DNA from: RFSX01 sp964495785
GTDB taxonomy: Bacteria > Bacteroidota > Bacteroidia > Chitinophagales > Saprospiraceae
Direction of reading: 5' to 3'
Assembly: GCA_964495785.1 (NCBI GenBank)
Contig: CAZBXL010000082.1
Span: 1 to 14,229 of the forward strand
DNA length: 14,229 nt
Of this stretch, positions 6,583 to 14,229 are shown piece after piece. The position numbers and the translations under genes are program-made. Position 1 is the stretch's first letter, and every line of letters begins with the position of its first letter. Under the pieces are notes generated by a model. That model saw nothing but the letters and a program-made list of their open reading frames with translations, was not told the origin of the DNA and ran no database searches.

Positions 6583-8451
6583 ATGGAAAAAGGTAATATT
6601 TCAGTACAAACGGAGAATATATTTCCGATTATCAAGCAGTTTCTATATTCTGATCAAGAAATATTTCTCAGAGAGCTCATATCTAACGCTGTCGATGCCA
6701 CAACTAAGATTAAGACCTTATCTTCTAAAGGAGAATTCAAAGGTGACTTAGGAGAATTGACCATAGATATCATTTTGGATGAGAAAGCTAAGACATTGAC
6801 TATAAGAGATAGAGGTATAGGAATGTCAGAAGCGGAGGTCAAAAAGTACTTGAATCAAGTAGCATTCTCATCAGCAGAATCATTCTTAAAGAAATATAAA
6901 GATGATGCGAATATTATAGGTCACTTTGGATTAGGATTCTACTCTGCATTTATGGTTGCAGATAAAGTAGAAGTCGTAACGAAGTCTTATAAAAAATCAG
7001 CTAAATCTGTCAAGTGGATTTGTACAGGAAATCCTGAATATAAAATAGGGGAAGGGGATAGAGATTTCAGAGGTACAGATATCATTCTGCACATTAATGA
7101 TGACAGCACAGAATTCTTACAAAAGAGTAGAATACAGTCACTCTTAGATAAGTATTCTAAATTCCTTCCGATCCCTATTCGATTTGGTAAAAACGAGAGA
7201 GTAGAATTTGAAGGCGAAGGCGATGATAAAAAAGAGATCAAAATCGAAGAAGACAATATCGTTAATAATACAGAGCCTCTCTGGAAAAAGAAACCAAATA
7301 AATTAAAAGAAGAAGATTACAAAGCTTTCTATAGAGAGCTGTATCCTATGAGTCAGGAGCCATTATTCTGGATACACTTGAATATTGATTTTCCATTTAA
7401 TCTCACAGGAGTACTCTACTTTCCTAAGTTGAATAACAGCCTTGAGATACAGAAAAATAAAATCCAACTCTACAGTAATCAAGTCTATGTGACTGATGAT
7501 GTAAAAGAAATTGTACCAGAGTTTTTATTGCTTCTACATGGTGTCATCGATTCTCCAGATATTCCTCTTAATGTATCGAGATCATATCTACAGAGTGACA
7601 GTAACGTGAGAAAGATCACTTCTTATATCACTAAGAAAGTAGCTGATAAGTTGAAGTCACTATACAAAAAAGATCCGCAGGCATTTAAAGATAAGTGGGA
7701 TGACGTAGGGACATTTGTTAAGTACGGAATGATCTCTGATGAAAAGTTCTATGACAAAGCAAATGCTTTTTCATTAGTTAAGAATACGGAAGGAGAATTT
7801 TCATTATTCGACGAATACATTGAGAAGGTTAAGTCGACACAAACGGATAAAAACGAAAGAACGGTATTGTTATATGCGAATAATGCTGATGAGCAACATA
7901 GTTATATAGAATCTGCTAAAAACTATGGCTACGATGTACTCTTGTTTAATAATGTTATCGATAACCACTTCATGCAACATATGGAGCATAAGAAGACGGG
8001 TATTACATTCGTAAGAGTAGATTCTGATACAGCGGATAAGTTGGTTCAGAAAGATGAGGAGAAAGCATCTGTCTTATCAGAGAAAGAAGAAGAGAAAGTA
8101 AAAACATTATTTACTGAGTCATTAGGAGATCTTAAAGGCGGCTACATAGATATTAGACCCTTGTCGCCTGATGATAGTCCGGTTATGATTACAAGACCAG
8201 AGTTCATGAGACGTATGAAAGAGATGCAGATGATGCAAGGTATGAATATGGGAGACATGCCAGATAGCCACAATATTGTTATCAATTCTAATCATGAATT
8301 GATCGCTAAAAAATTGTTAGGTATGAAAGGGCCTGAAAAGAAAGCAAGATTTACAAAGTATCTCTATGATCTCGCAAGACTTAATCAGAATATGCTGAAA
8401 GGTGAAGAGATGAGTCAGTTTATTAATACGAGTATTGAATTTTTGAAGTAG
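6583..8451 (+). CDS. htpG: Molecular chaperone HtpG (bacterial Hsp90)
   Basis: This ATP-dependent cytosolic chaperone works as a dimer. The 622-residue product is full length. The N-terminal GHKL ATPase shows FLRELISNAVDA (28-39), with the catalytic Glu31 and metal-binding Asn35, DRGIGM (76-81) and the lid motif GHFGLGFYSAF (113-123). An acidic/basic insert (about 206-240) links to the middle domain, where LNVSRSYLQ (329-337) carries Arg333, equivalent to the gamma-phosphate-contacting arginine. The C-terminal dimerisation domain has a Met-rich amphipathic segment (EMQMMQGMNMGDM, 547-559), the expected client-contact helix, and ends without an MEEVD tail, as in other bacterial forms. The ATG at 6583 gives the canonical MEKGNISVQTE start. 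It is probably monocistronic, with a strong terminator behind it and inverted repeats in front. Confidence 0.97.
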   Translation: MEKGNISVQTENIFPIIKQFLYSDQEIFLRELISNAVDATTKIKTLSSKGEFKGDLGELTIDIILDEKAKTLTIRDRGIGMSEAEVKKYLNQVAFSSAESFLKKYKDDANIIGHFGLGFYSAFMVADKVEVVTKSYKKSAKSVKWICTGNPEYKIGEGDRDFRGTDIILHINDDSTEFLQKSRIQSLLDKYSKFLPIPIRFGKNERVEFEGEGDDKKEIKIEEDNIVNNTEPLWKKKPNKLKEEDYKAFYRELYPMSQEPLFWIHLNIDFPFNLTGVLYFPKLNNSLEIQKNKIQLYSNQVYVTDDVKEIVPEFLLLLHGVIDSPDIPLNVSRSYLQSDSNVRKITSYITKKVADKLKSLYKKDPQAFKDKWDDVGTFVKYGMISDEKFYDKANAFSLVKNTEGEFSLFDEYIEKVKSTQTDKNERTVLLYANNADEQHSYIESAKNYGYDVLLFNNVIDNHFMQHMEHKKTGITFVRVDSDTADKLVQKDEEKASVLSEKEEEKVKTLFTESLGDLKGGYIDIRPLSPDDSPVMITRPEFMRRMKEMQMMQGMNMGDMPDSHNIVINSNHELIAKKLLGMKGPEKKARFTKYLYDLARLNQNMLKGEEMSQFINTSIEFLK

Positions 8452-8480
8452 AGAATTATATATACTTACAGAATTATTTG

Positions 8481-8520
8481 AAGCCATGTACATATAATGT
8501 GTACATGGCTTTCTTATTTA
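8481..8520 (+). terminator. Intrinsic terminator of htpG
   Basis: A perfect 12 bp stem, AAGCCATGTACA (8481-8492) and TGTACATGGCTT (8500-8511), with a 7-base loop is followed by a T-rich tract (TCTTATTTATT). It lies 29 bases after the htpG stop. Confidence 0.82.
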
Positions 8521-8561
8521 TTGGACTATCTGATTTAGGGAGTCAAGAAAATTATTATAAT

Positions 8562-8594
8562 CTATTTCATTTCTTAGATTAAATTCTATTTCAT
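8562..8594. repeat. Short direct repeat upstream of the GYF-CD225 gene
   Basis: CTATTTCAT occurs at 8562-8570 and again at 8586-8594, a 24-base period (about two helical turns). Each copy is followed shortly by AGATT. It lies about 85 bases before the next start codon and could be a pair of activator sites, or chance in AT-rich DNA. Confidence 0.25.
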
Positions 8595-8676
8595 AGATTT
8601 ATGATAGACAGACATTCTGTATAAATATATAAGCAGCGTGCCATACTTCATTACAATCTAACAAAATCTAAAACCT

Positions 8677-9171
8677 ATGAAAAAATATTACTATTCTGAT
8701 GGGCTTGACAAATATGGTCCTTTTACTTTAGATGAGCTTAAGAATAAAAGTATTGACAGAAGAACTAAGATCTGGTTTGATGACTTAGGAGAAGATTGGA
8801 AAGAAGCAGGCAGTGTTCCAGAATTGAAAGATCTATTTAGACTTACACCACCTCCTGTTGCAAGTCGCGGTTCTAATTCAGATTTATTAGATCATTCATC
8901 TGACGGCAAGCCACCTAAGTCATGGCTTATAGAGTCTATATTGGCAACTTTATTTTGTTGTATGCCATTTGGTGTTGTGGGTATTATATTTTCATCTAAA
9001 GTAGAATCACATTTCTATGCAGGTAGAATAGATGAGGCTAACAAAGCATCTGCTGACGCAAGAAAGTGGACGATGGTAAGCTTCTGGGTGGGAATAGCCA
9101 GTATTGTTTTAGTCATAGGGTTCTATGCTGTTATATTTATAGTTGCTGCCACTTCTGGTGAGTTCAATTAA
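8677..9171 (+). CDS. GYF_2 domain + CD225/dispanin membrane protein
   Basis: The 164-residue protein has a cytosolic N-terminal GYF_2 domain (residues 4-54: YYYSDGLDKYGPFTLDEL, then TKIWFDDLGEDW and the closing ELKDLF). A proline/serine-rich linker (56-80) follows. The CD225/dispanin domain (about 82-157) has membrane segments near 84-107 and 133-157. The hallmark CCMPFGVVGIIFSSKV is at 94-109, and the cytosolic loop includes AGRIDEANKASADARKW. CD225 is the family of animal IFITM proteins, which act on membrane fusion; bacterial members have no settled role. GYF domains generally bind proline-rich peptides, so the GYF_2 part may recruit a partner to the membrane. The reading frame overlaps the start of the DUF2752 gene, implying one operon. 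No signal peptide is seen; the ATG at 8677 gives the family start. Confidence 0.88.
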   Translation: MKKYYYSDGLDKYGPFTLDELKNKSIDRRTKIWFDDLGEDWKEAGSVPELKDLFRLTPPPVASRGSNSDLLDHSSDGKPPKSWLIESILATLFCCMPFGVVGIIFSSKVESHFYAGRIDEANKASADARKWTMVSFWVGIASIVLVIGFYAVIFIVAATSGEFN

Positions 9172-9543
9172 CAAGCGTACGCTCTACATACTGATCACTA
9201 TATTATTTGTAGTTGTCATTTTTATTTACAAAATATTTGATCCAATAGAGTATGACATTTTTCCAAAGTGTCCCTTTCTTGTTTTAACGGGATATCAGTG
9301 TGCAGGGTGTGGTTCTCAGAGAGCTATCCATGCATTACTGAATCTGAATATCAATGAAGCTTGGCATCAGAATGCATTGCTTGTGCTTTCACTCCCATAT
9401 ATTTTGATTGGATTGATATATAATTTTATTCCGCAACCTACAGAATCAATGCTCTATTGGAGAAAGATTTTGTTTGGGCAGAAAGCGATTATCGTTGTTA
9501 TGATTTTGATTGTCTGCTTCTGGATAGGGAGGAATATGTATGG
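9158..9543 (+). CDS. DUF2752 membrane protein, 3' end lost in gap
   Basis: 128 complete codons are visible. The family pattern is clear: KCPF (Cys38), then TGYQCAGCGSQRAIHALL with Cys48, Cys51 and Arg55, and AWHQNALLVL (68-77). Hydrophobic segments lie near 8-25, 73-90 and 108-122. The final FWIGRNMY resembles the end of the family, so only a few residues are probably missing in the N run. There is no in-frame ATG before residue 98. GTG at 9158 (MSSINKRT) is my choice and TTG at 9143 the alternative; both lie inside the end of the GYF-CD225 gene, pointing to translational coupling. The family's function is unknown. The CxxCG motif could hold a metal or a disulfide; that is inference. Confidence 0.82.
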
Positions 9544-9643
9544 NNNNNNNNNNNNNNNNNNNNNNNNNNNNNNNNNNNNNNNNNNNNNNNNNNNNNNNNN
9601 NNNNNNNNNNNNNNNNNNNNNNNNNNNNNNNNNNNNNNNNNNN
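9544..9643. other. Assembly gap (100 N)
   Basis: There are exactly 100 undetermined bases. A round 100 is often used for gaps of unknown size, so the true distance between the two flanking genes is not known. It removes the 3' ends of the DUF2752 gene (+) and the NTF2-like gene (-), which converge into it. Any reading frame drawn through it is an artefact. Confidence 0.98.
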
Positions 9644-10131
9644 TCCGACTCAGCCTGCCAATAAATATTAGCGATCCACCATCTTTCATTATCGTAGAGA
9701 AACTGAATGCTATTAATACCTCTCATAAATGGTTCTGTATCTGCCTCTGACTTATATGCTGCATATGTACTGAACACGTGTGTGATATTGCCAAATTCTT
9801 CTACGGCACGATGCAGTTCTTTTTCATGAAATCCATTCGTCTCCAGCCATGTGCCTGATCTGTCTATATAATCCTGAGGTGTGAGGTAAGAGAGTGTGGC
9901 TTCGCCACTTTTAGTGATCTGAGTAGGCATCAACTTGGCATCTGAGTGAAAGAGATGACGGAATAGATTCCAATCTCTTTTAGTGCCTGCATCTCCTGAG
10001 ATGACGCTATATAATGTCTCAATAATATTATCCAGAGAGCTGACTTGTGAGCTGTAGTCTGGTTTAGCGTCCTGAGCCTCAGAGTTAATGCTCATCATAA
10101 ATAAGATAAGCGATGCAGAGATAACTTTCAT
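9644..10131 (-). CDS. Exported NTF2/SnoaL-like protein, 3' end lost in gap
   Basis: 162 residues are visible, starting with a signal peptide (MKVISASLILFMMSINSEA, cleavage before Gln20). The mature part looks like a SnoaL/NTF2-like fold: helical start SSLDNIIETLYSVISG (31-46), WNLFRHLFHSDAKLMP (54-69) typical of the cone-forming first helices, SYLTPQDYIDRSGTWL (81-96), and strands HVFSTYAAYKS and INSIQFLYDNERWWIANIYW (139-158). The last strand suggests only a short tail is missing. These domains may be enzymatic or merely ligand-binding; no catalytic residues can be assigned. It lies 41 bases behind the CocE-like hydrolase gene on the same strand and is probably co-transcribed, placing it in the periplasm with that enzyme. 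Confidence 0.7.
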
Positions 10132-10172
10132 ATGACTTATTCAGATTTTTATAATTATTTTCTACTTAGTTC

Positions 10173-12062
10173 CTATGGCTGTATAATATTTGCATTAGAT
10201 TTTTTAGTCCCTGCTGAGATCGTTGATGAACCAAAGACTTGAATTTCTGATTTAATAAAATCTTCTTCTTTGGCTTCAAAAATATTATCGACATACTTCT
10301 GAGGGTTTCTATCTATGTACGGGAACCATGTGCTGTGTATCTGTATCATGACCCGATGACCTTTCTTGAATGTGTGGAGTATATCTTGCAGCGGCACTGT
10401 CACACGTGTAGGTTCGCCAGGAGTAAAAGGCTTAGGTTCTTTGTAGCTATCTCTAAATCTTCCTCTGAATGTCTCATGTCTTACGAGTTGCTGATACCCG
10501 GCCATCATAACGTTATCAGGATTGTGCTCATAGTTAGGATGATCTTGAGGATACACATCTATTAATTTTACAATAAAATCTGCATCTGTTCCTGTCATGG
10601 CGACGATGAGGTCTGCTATTATCTGTCCGCCTATCGTTAAGTCCTCTTCTAATATCTCAGACTTAAATGTAAGGACATCTGGTCTTCTGCCGACTTCTCT
10701 CTGATCATCTGTGATGAAGTATCTCGGTGTAAATGTCAGACCTTCAGGTTGTGCTCGATAGGGTACAGGTTTATTAGGATCACTTGTGTATTCGAATACG
10801 GCTTCTTGATCTCCGACTTCGTTAATTAATAGTCTGCCACCATCAGCAAATCCCAATGTGACTTCAGGTAGTTTGTCACTTGGCCATTTGTCAAAACTTT
10901 TCCATTCTTTAGTTCCCGTATCATACATATGTGCTTCTGCAAGATTGGGATTGGCTTTGCCCTTAAGATGATATGCGAAGAAGGGTGCTTCGATTTGCTC
11001 TTGAAAGTAAGTCGATATACTATCACCATAGTAGATGTCATTGACGACTTGGCGACCTTGCTCTCTTGACCATCCTCCATGTGTCCATGGTCCCATGATA
11101 ATAGAGTTCTGTGCCTTAGGAGAAGTTCTTTCTATCGTCTTATATATTGTAAGAGGTCCATATAGATCTTCTGCATCATACCAGCCACCGACAGTCAGAA
11201 CTGCGTGGTCGATGTTTTTGAGATGTGGGATGATACTTCTCTTCTGCCAGAATTCGTCATAGTTAGGATGTTCTGTGATTTGCTTCCAGAAGAAGTTGTC
11301 GTAGTGTATGCTATCTGTAATGTTTTTCATAGGTCCCATGTCCATGTAAAAATCATAGGCGTCTCCTGCTGCACGTTCATCAAATCTCATGATCTGCTCA
11401 CCGTACCATGGCTCTTTGACCTTACCAGGTTTCTGATATCCGAATACGGCAAATGCAGGTGTATAACTCTGTAAATATGCACCATGATGATGGAAGTCAT
11501 CAAAGAAAAAATCTGCAATAGGTGCTTGCGGAGAAGATGCGACTAAGGCAGGATGTGCATCCGGTAGAGCTGCAGCTGTATAGAATCCAGGGTATGATAT
11601 ACCATACATGCCGACTTTACCATTGTTATTTTTGACATTATTGATTAACCACTCTATCGTGTCGTAGGTATCAGAACTCTCGTCTATATCTTTTTTATTT
11701 TTGACTTTATTGCCTTTGATGTTAGGACGCATATTATCGAAGGTGCCTTCTGACATGTACCGACCTCTGACGTCTTGAAAGACGAATATATATTTCTCTT
11801 CTACAAGAGATCGCGACGGCTGATTACCAAAAGTATAGTTGTCACTATTAGATGCATTATAGCAAGTTCTATTTAGTATAATCGGATATTTCTGACCATC
11901 AGGTTTAGGTGTGTAGACGATGGTGTATAGCGTCTTGCCATCACGCATAGGTATCTCATATATGTCCTTATCAAAATGTTCTTGTAGATAGGTAGAATCT
12001 ACCTGACTGTAAGAAGACAGGTTCAAAATCAAAAGGCAAAAAAGGAATAGTATTTTATACAT
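10173..12062 (-). CDS. CocE/NonD-family exported serine hydrolase, alpha-amino-acid ester hydrolase-like
   Basis: The 629-residue precursor has a signal peptide (MYKILFLFCLLILNLSSYS, cleavage near Gln20). It has the S15/CocE layout: an alpha/beta hydrolase with inserted cap, then a C-terminal jelly-roll (from about 400). The nucleophile elbow YGISYPGFY (153-161) gives Ser156. GGWYDAEDLYGP (292-303) supplies the acid Asp296, and GPWTHGGW (324-331) gives His328. Glu298 and Asp299, just after the acid, keep the same spacing as the carboxylate cluster that in alpha-amino-acid ester hydrolases binds the substrate's amino group. DDFHHHGAY (188-196) sits where that family's third acidic residue lies. 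Cleavage of esters or amides of alpha-amino acids, including beta-lactam side chains, is therefore plausible, but the natural substrate is unknown. It lies 26 bases downstream of the amidase gene. Confidence 0.88.
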   Translation of the reverse strand: MYKILFLFCLLILNLSSYSQVDSTYLQEHFDKDIYEIPMRDGKTLYTIVYTPKPDGQKYPIILNRTCYNASNSDNYTFGNQPSRSLVEEKYIFVFQDVRGRYMSEGTFDNMRPNIKGNKVKNKKDIDESSDTYDTIEWLINNVKNNNGKVGMYGISYPGFYTAAALPDAHPALVASSPQAPIADFFFDDFHHHGAYLQSYTPAFAVFGYQKPGKVKEPWYGEQIMRFDERAAGDAYDFYMDMGPMKNITDSIHYDNFFWKQITEHPNYDEFWQKRSIIPHLKNIDHAVLTVGGWYDAEDLYGPLTIYKTIERTSPKAQNSIIMGPWTHGGWSREQGRQVVNDIYYGDSISTYFQEQIEAPFFAYHLKGKANPNLAEAHMYDTGTKEWKSFDKWPSDKLPEVTLGFADGGRLLINEVGDQEAVFEYTSDPNKPVPYRAQPEGLTFTPRYFITDDQREVGRRPDVLTFKSEILEEDLTIGGQIIADLIVAMTGTDADFIVKLIDVYPQDHPNYEHNPDNVMMAGYQQLVRHETFRGRFRDSYKEPKPFTPGEPTRVTVPLQDILHTFKKGHRVMIQIHSTWFPYIDRNPQKYVDNIFEAKEEDFIKSEIQVFGSSTISAGTKKSNANIIQP

Positions 12063-12088
12063 AATTGATTGTATTAAGATTGTTCTTT

Positions 12089-13756
12089 TTAGTTTTTGTA
12101 ATCAGTGGGAATGCTTCTCCTGTGAGTGGCCTGCTCGTAAGCGTAGGCTATTTTTATTAATTTCTGTTCCTCCATAGACTTAGCTATGAATGTCAGGCTT
12201 TTAGGTTCTCCGTTACTTTCATAACCCATAGGAACTGTGATAGCAGGATACATGGCCATAGCCGCTTGTCCAGCATTGTAGTTGTTTATAGATACGATAG
12301 CATCGAGCTTAAGGTTGTCCATAGGAGTGTTAAAGTATTCCTGCCCTAAGGCTTTGTACTTCTTTTTTAGTTGATCAAATTCTTCATCTGAGATATCTTC
12401 TGCGACGACCCCCTCAAATAATGCTTGACCATATGGTGCTCTTATTAGGGTATCCTGTTTATTAAATTCTACAACATCTTTGACCGTTCTCACTTGTACC
12501 TCAGGACCGGTATAGGAATTCATATACTTAGGAAAATCTCTTTGCATGTCAGCATTTAAAAAAGTCCTAAACTGATCCAAAGAAATGGATTCAGGTTCAT
12601 ACTCAATGATTTCTGCACCAAGTTTTTTGAGATCGTTGACAGCGATAGAGTACAGAGAATCTTCCAGATAATTCTGAATGACACCTAAGCGAAGCCCATT
12701 GATATAATCCTTATCAAGCCCCTTATGATATTTTAATGGTCGAGGGATATCTTTTGTATTAGGACTAGCTTTGTAAGCCTCTGCAATTGCAGATAACAAA
12801 ATAGCATTGTCACTTACATTTCTTGTCATCGGTCCAGGTGTATCTAACGTACTCGAGATAGGAACGACACCTACGCCACTGACTAAACCGATTGTAGGTT
12901 TTAGTCCTACGACAGAATTTTGACTTGAAGGAGATAGTATAGAACCGCTTGTCTCTGTACCGATCGCCGCTGCAGCATAATTAGCCGCCATGGTGGTCCC
13001 ACTTCCTGCACTGGACCCGCCTGTCTCATATATCTTTCTTCCATAGGGATTAAGAGTCTGACCTCCCACAGCGCTGTATCCTAATGGGCAGCCACTGCAG
13101 AAGTAATAAGCCCATTCACTCAAGTTAACTTTAGCTAATATGATGCCTCCTTTTTCTTTTACACTTCGGACAATTTCTGCATCTCCAGTCTGATTATTCT
13201 GCAGCACAATAGCTCCTGCAGTCGTCGGCATATCTTCAGTATTGATATTGTCCTTGAGTAGGATAGGGATACCATATATGGGATGATGGTTTTGAGATTT
13301 TTGTTTGTCTTTTTCTATCGCTTGATCTACAGCTTTAGGATTGATACTTATGATAGAATGCAGACTCGTCGTCGGATCGCTTTCGTATTTTAGAATCCTG
13401 TAGAGATACCACTGTGTCAGTTGCTTGTATGATAAGCTACCTGACATGATGTGACCCTGAATAGTCATGATGTCTTGCTCCAGAATCAATGGAAGTAATT
13501 CTTTATAATCAGACTCTGAAAACCCTTCTATTTGTGCATTGATTGTATCCCATATTTTCTGTTTGTCGAGGACCTTTGATTGAATGAGTTTGTATCGCAT
13601 TCTCGGATTCTCATGCTCTGTATTAGCTTTAAGTTCTATCGATTCGTTATAAGTGCTTACTGGATTAACAGACTTTTTATTAGGAATATTCTTGCAAGAG
13701 AAAATGCAAAGTGTAATGTATATAATGAGTAGTCTCATAATTAGATGTTTTGCCAT
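12089..13756 (-). CDS. Amidase-signature family hydrolase, probable lipoprotein
   Basis: The 555-residue protein shows the complete Ser-cisSer-Lys triad of amidase-signature enzymes: Lys168 in GIPILLKDN, Ser248 in GGSSAGSG (246-253) and Ser272 in TETSGS (267-272). The 24-residue Ser-Ser spacing equals that of characterised members. The family hydrolyses amide bonds; the substrate cannot be read from the sequence. The N-terminus has a hydrophobic stretch ending in IFSC, a lipobox with Cys21, so it is probably a periplasm-facing lipoprotein. Met7 (MRLLIIYITLCIFSCK) is likely the true start, making a classical signal. The mature start KNIPNKK lacks an acidic surface-export signal. This appears to be the first gene of a minus-strand unit with the ester hydrolase and NTF2-like genes, and divergent (54 bases) from the gene at the right edge. 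GatA function is ruled out by the export signal and lack of Gat context. Confidence 0.9.
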   Translation of the reverse strand: MAKHLIMRLLIIYITLCIFSCKNIPNKKSVNPVSTYNESIELKANTEHENPRMRYKLIQSKVLDKQKIWDTINAQIEGFSESDYKELLPLILEQDIMTIQGHIMSGSLSYKQLTQWYLYRILKYESDPTTSLHSIISINPKAVDQAIEKDKQKSQNHHPIYGIPILLKDNINTEDMPTTAGAIVLQNNQTGDAEIVRSVKEKGGIILAKVNLSEWAYYFCSGCPLGYSAVGGQTLNPYGRKIYETGGSSAGSGTTMAANYAAAAIGTETSGSILSPSSQNSVVGLKPTIGLVSGVGVVPISSTLDTPGPMTRNVSDNAILLSAIAEAYKASPNTKDIPRPLKYHKGLDKDYINGLRLGVIQNYLEDSLYSIAVNDLKKLGAEIIEYEPESISLDQFRTFLNADMQRDFPKYMNSYTGPEVQVRTVKDVVEFNKQDTLIRAPYGQALFEGVVAEDISDEEFDQLKKKYKALGQEYFNTPMDNLKLDAIVSINNYNAGQAAMAMYPAITVPMGYESNGEPKSLTFIAKSMEEQKLIKIAYAYEQATHRRSIPTDYKN

Positions 13757-13810
13757 TGGGTTTCAATTTATTACTTTCATTTAATAAACAAGATTAAAAA
13801 TTAAAAAATA

Positions 13811-14229
13811 ATGCACCCAATAGCTAAGAATATTACAGCTTTCATGGTTGGTTTCGTCGCCGGAGGTTTTGCAAACTGGTTAACAATAAAATATTTAAGC
13901 CCAATAATTGGCCTACCTGTAGGTGTTGATCCAAATGATTTGGAATCTATGCAAGCTAATATTCATCTATATGAAGCTAAGCATTTTGTAGCACCTTTTG
14001 TAGCTCACTGTTTAGGCTCATTAGTTGGCGCCTTTGTATGTTCTAAAATAGCTGCCAAGTATCATTTGGGTTTATCAATGGGTATTGCATTATTATTCAT
14101 ATTTGGTGGGGCTACAATGGTCGTTTTACTCAAATCTCCCATTTGGTATAATTCTACAGATCTATTACTGGCCTATTTTCCTATGGCCTATATAGGATGG
14201 ATGCTCGCGGGGAGTAAGAAATATGTGGA
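13811..14229 (+). CDS. Four-helix membrane protein of unknown function, cut by the window end
   Basis: The frame opens MHPIAKNITAFMVGFVAGG and stays open to the last base (139 codons). Four hydrophobic segments are visible, near residues 8-25, 60-76, 86-105 and 117-133. Between the first two is a soluble loop with GVDPNDLESMQANIHLYEAKHF (about 38-59), containing acidic residues and two histidines. The second helix begins VAPFVAHCLGSLVGAF. I recall similar small proteins in Bacteroidota annotated only as hypothetical; no function is known to me. The C-terminus (GWMLAGSKKYV) looks nearly complete, so only a few residues are probably missing. The A-rich leader before the ATG at 13811 is typical of translation starts in the phylum. 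Confidence 0.72.
   Translation, partial: MHPIAKNITAFMVGFVAGGFANWLTIKYLSPIIGLPVGVDPNDLESMQANIHLYEAKHFVAPFVAHCLGSLVGAFVCSKIAAKYHLGLSMGIALLFIFGGATMVVLLKSPIWYNSTDLLLAYFPMAYIGWMLAGSKKYV

Noticed and set aside
6654..7256. Minus-strand frames inside htpG
   Set aside because: They are shadows of the unambiguous htpG gene, low-complexity in composition and without family features.
9454..9750. Open frames running through the N gap on both strands
   Set aside because: They are open only because N bases give no stop codons. Only the parts belonging to the DUF2752 (+) and NTF2-like (-) genes are supported.
10335..11474. Plus- and minus-strand frames of 75-89 residues inside the CocE-like gene
   Set aside because: They overlap a full-length hydrolase with an intact catalytic triad and show no independent coding signs.
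12089..13756. GatA subunit of Asp/Glu-tRNA amidotransferase
   Set aside because: The protein has the amidase signature but also an export signal with lipobox, and no gatB or gatC gene lies nearby.

Overview
The window looks like Bacteroidota chromosome, most plausibly a marine or Saprospiria/Cytophagia-type member. It is AT-rich and its start codons lack clear Shine-Dalgarno sequences. The 178-residue dCTP deaminase ends in a way I associate with this phylum. It also has a huge secreted BNR/LamG surface-type protein, a GYF_2-CD225 protein beside a DUF2752 protein, and several periplasmic hydrolases. The class-level placement is inference. Bases 9544-9643 are exactly 100 N, an assembly gap that cuts two genes.

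Layout. 31-567 (+) is dcd, dCTP deaminase. 568-989 is an intergenic stretch with a short terminator-like hairpin and two inverted copies of a palindrome-plus-tail repeat. 990-1289 (-) is a short ribosome hibernation factor of the HPF/RaiA family. 1452-5474 (-) is a 1340-residue secreted protein with Asp-box repeats, a PKD-like segment, a LamG domain and an unfinished-looking C-terminal beta domain, with no visible type IX sorting signal. 5595-5792 (+) is a small hypothetical ORF. 5902-6459 (-) is a CDP-alcohol phosphatidyltransferase resembling PgsA, divergent from 6583-8451 (+), htpG; the 123 bp between them holds nested inverted repeats. A strong terminator follows htpG.

The right half is more accessory. 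8677-9171 (+) is a GYF_2 + CD225 membrane protein overlapping a DUF2752 membrane protein that runs into the gap. On the minus strand, an apparent three-gene unit reads amidase (13756-12089), CocE/alpha-amino-acid ester hydrolase-like enzyme (12062-10173) and an NTF2-like exported protein (10131 into the gap). Gene spacings are 26 and 41 bases, and all three have export signals, which suggests a periplasmic amide/ester or peptide-derivative hydrolysis unit. At the right edge, 13811-14229 (+) is a nearly complete four-helix membrane protein of unknown function.

Most of the left half is housekeeping (nucleotide pool, ribosome hibernation, phospholipid head group, Hsp90). The best candidates for something poorly described are the GYF-CD225/DUF2752 pair, the amidase/ester-hydrolase/NTF2 unit, the sorting-signal-less giant protein and the paired palindromic repeats. 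I saw no CRISPR array, tRNA, rRNA or transposase gene.
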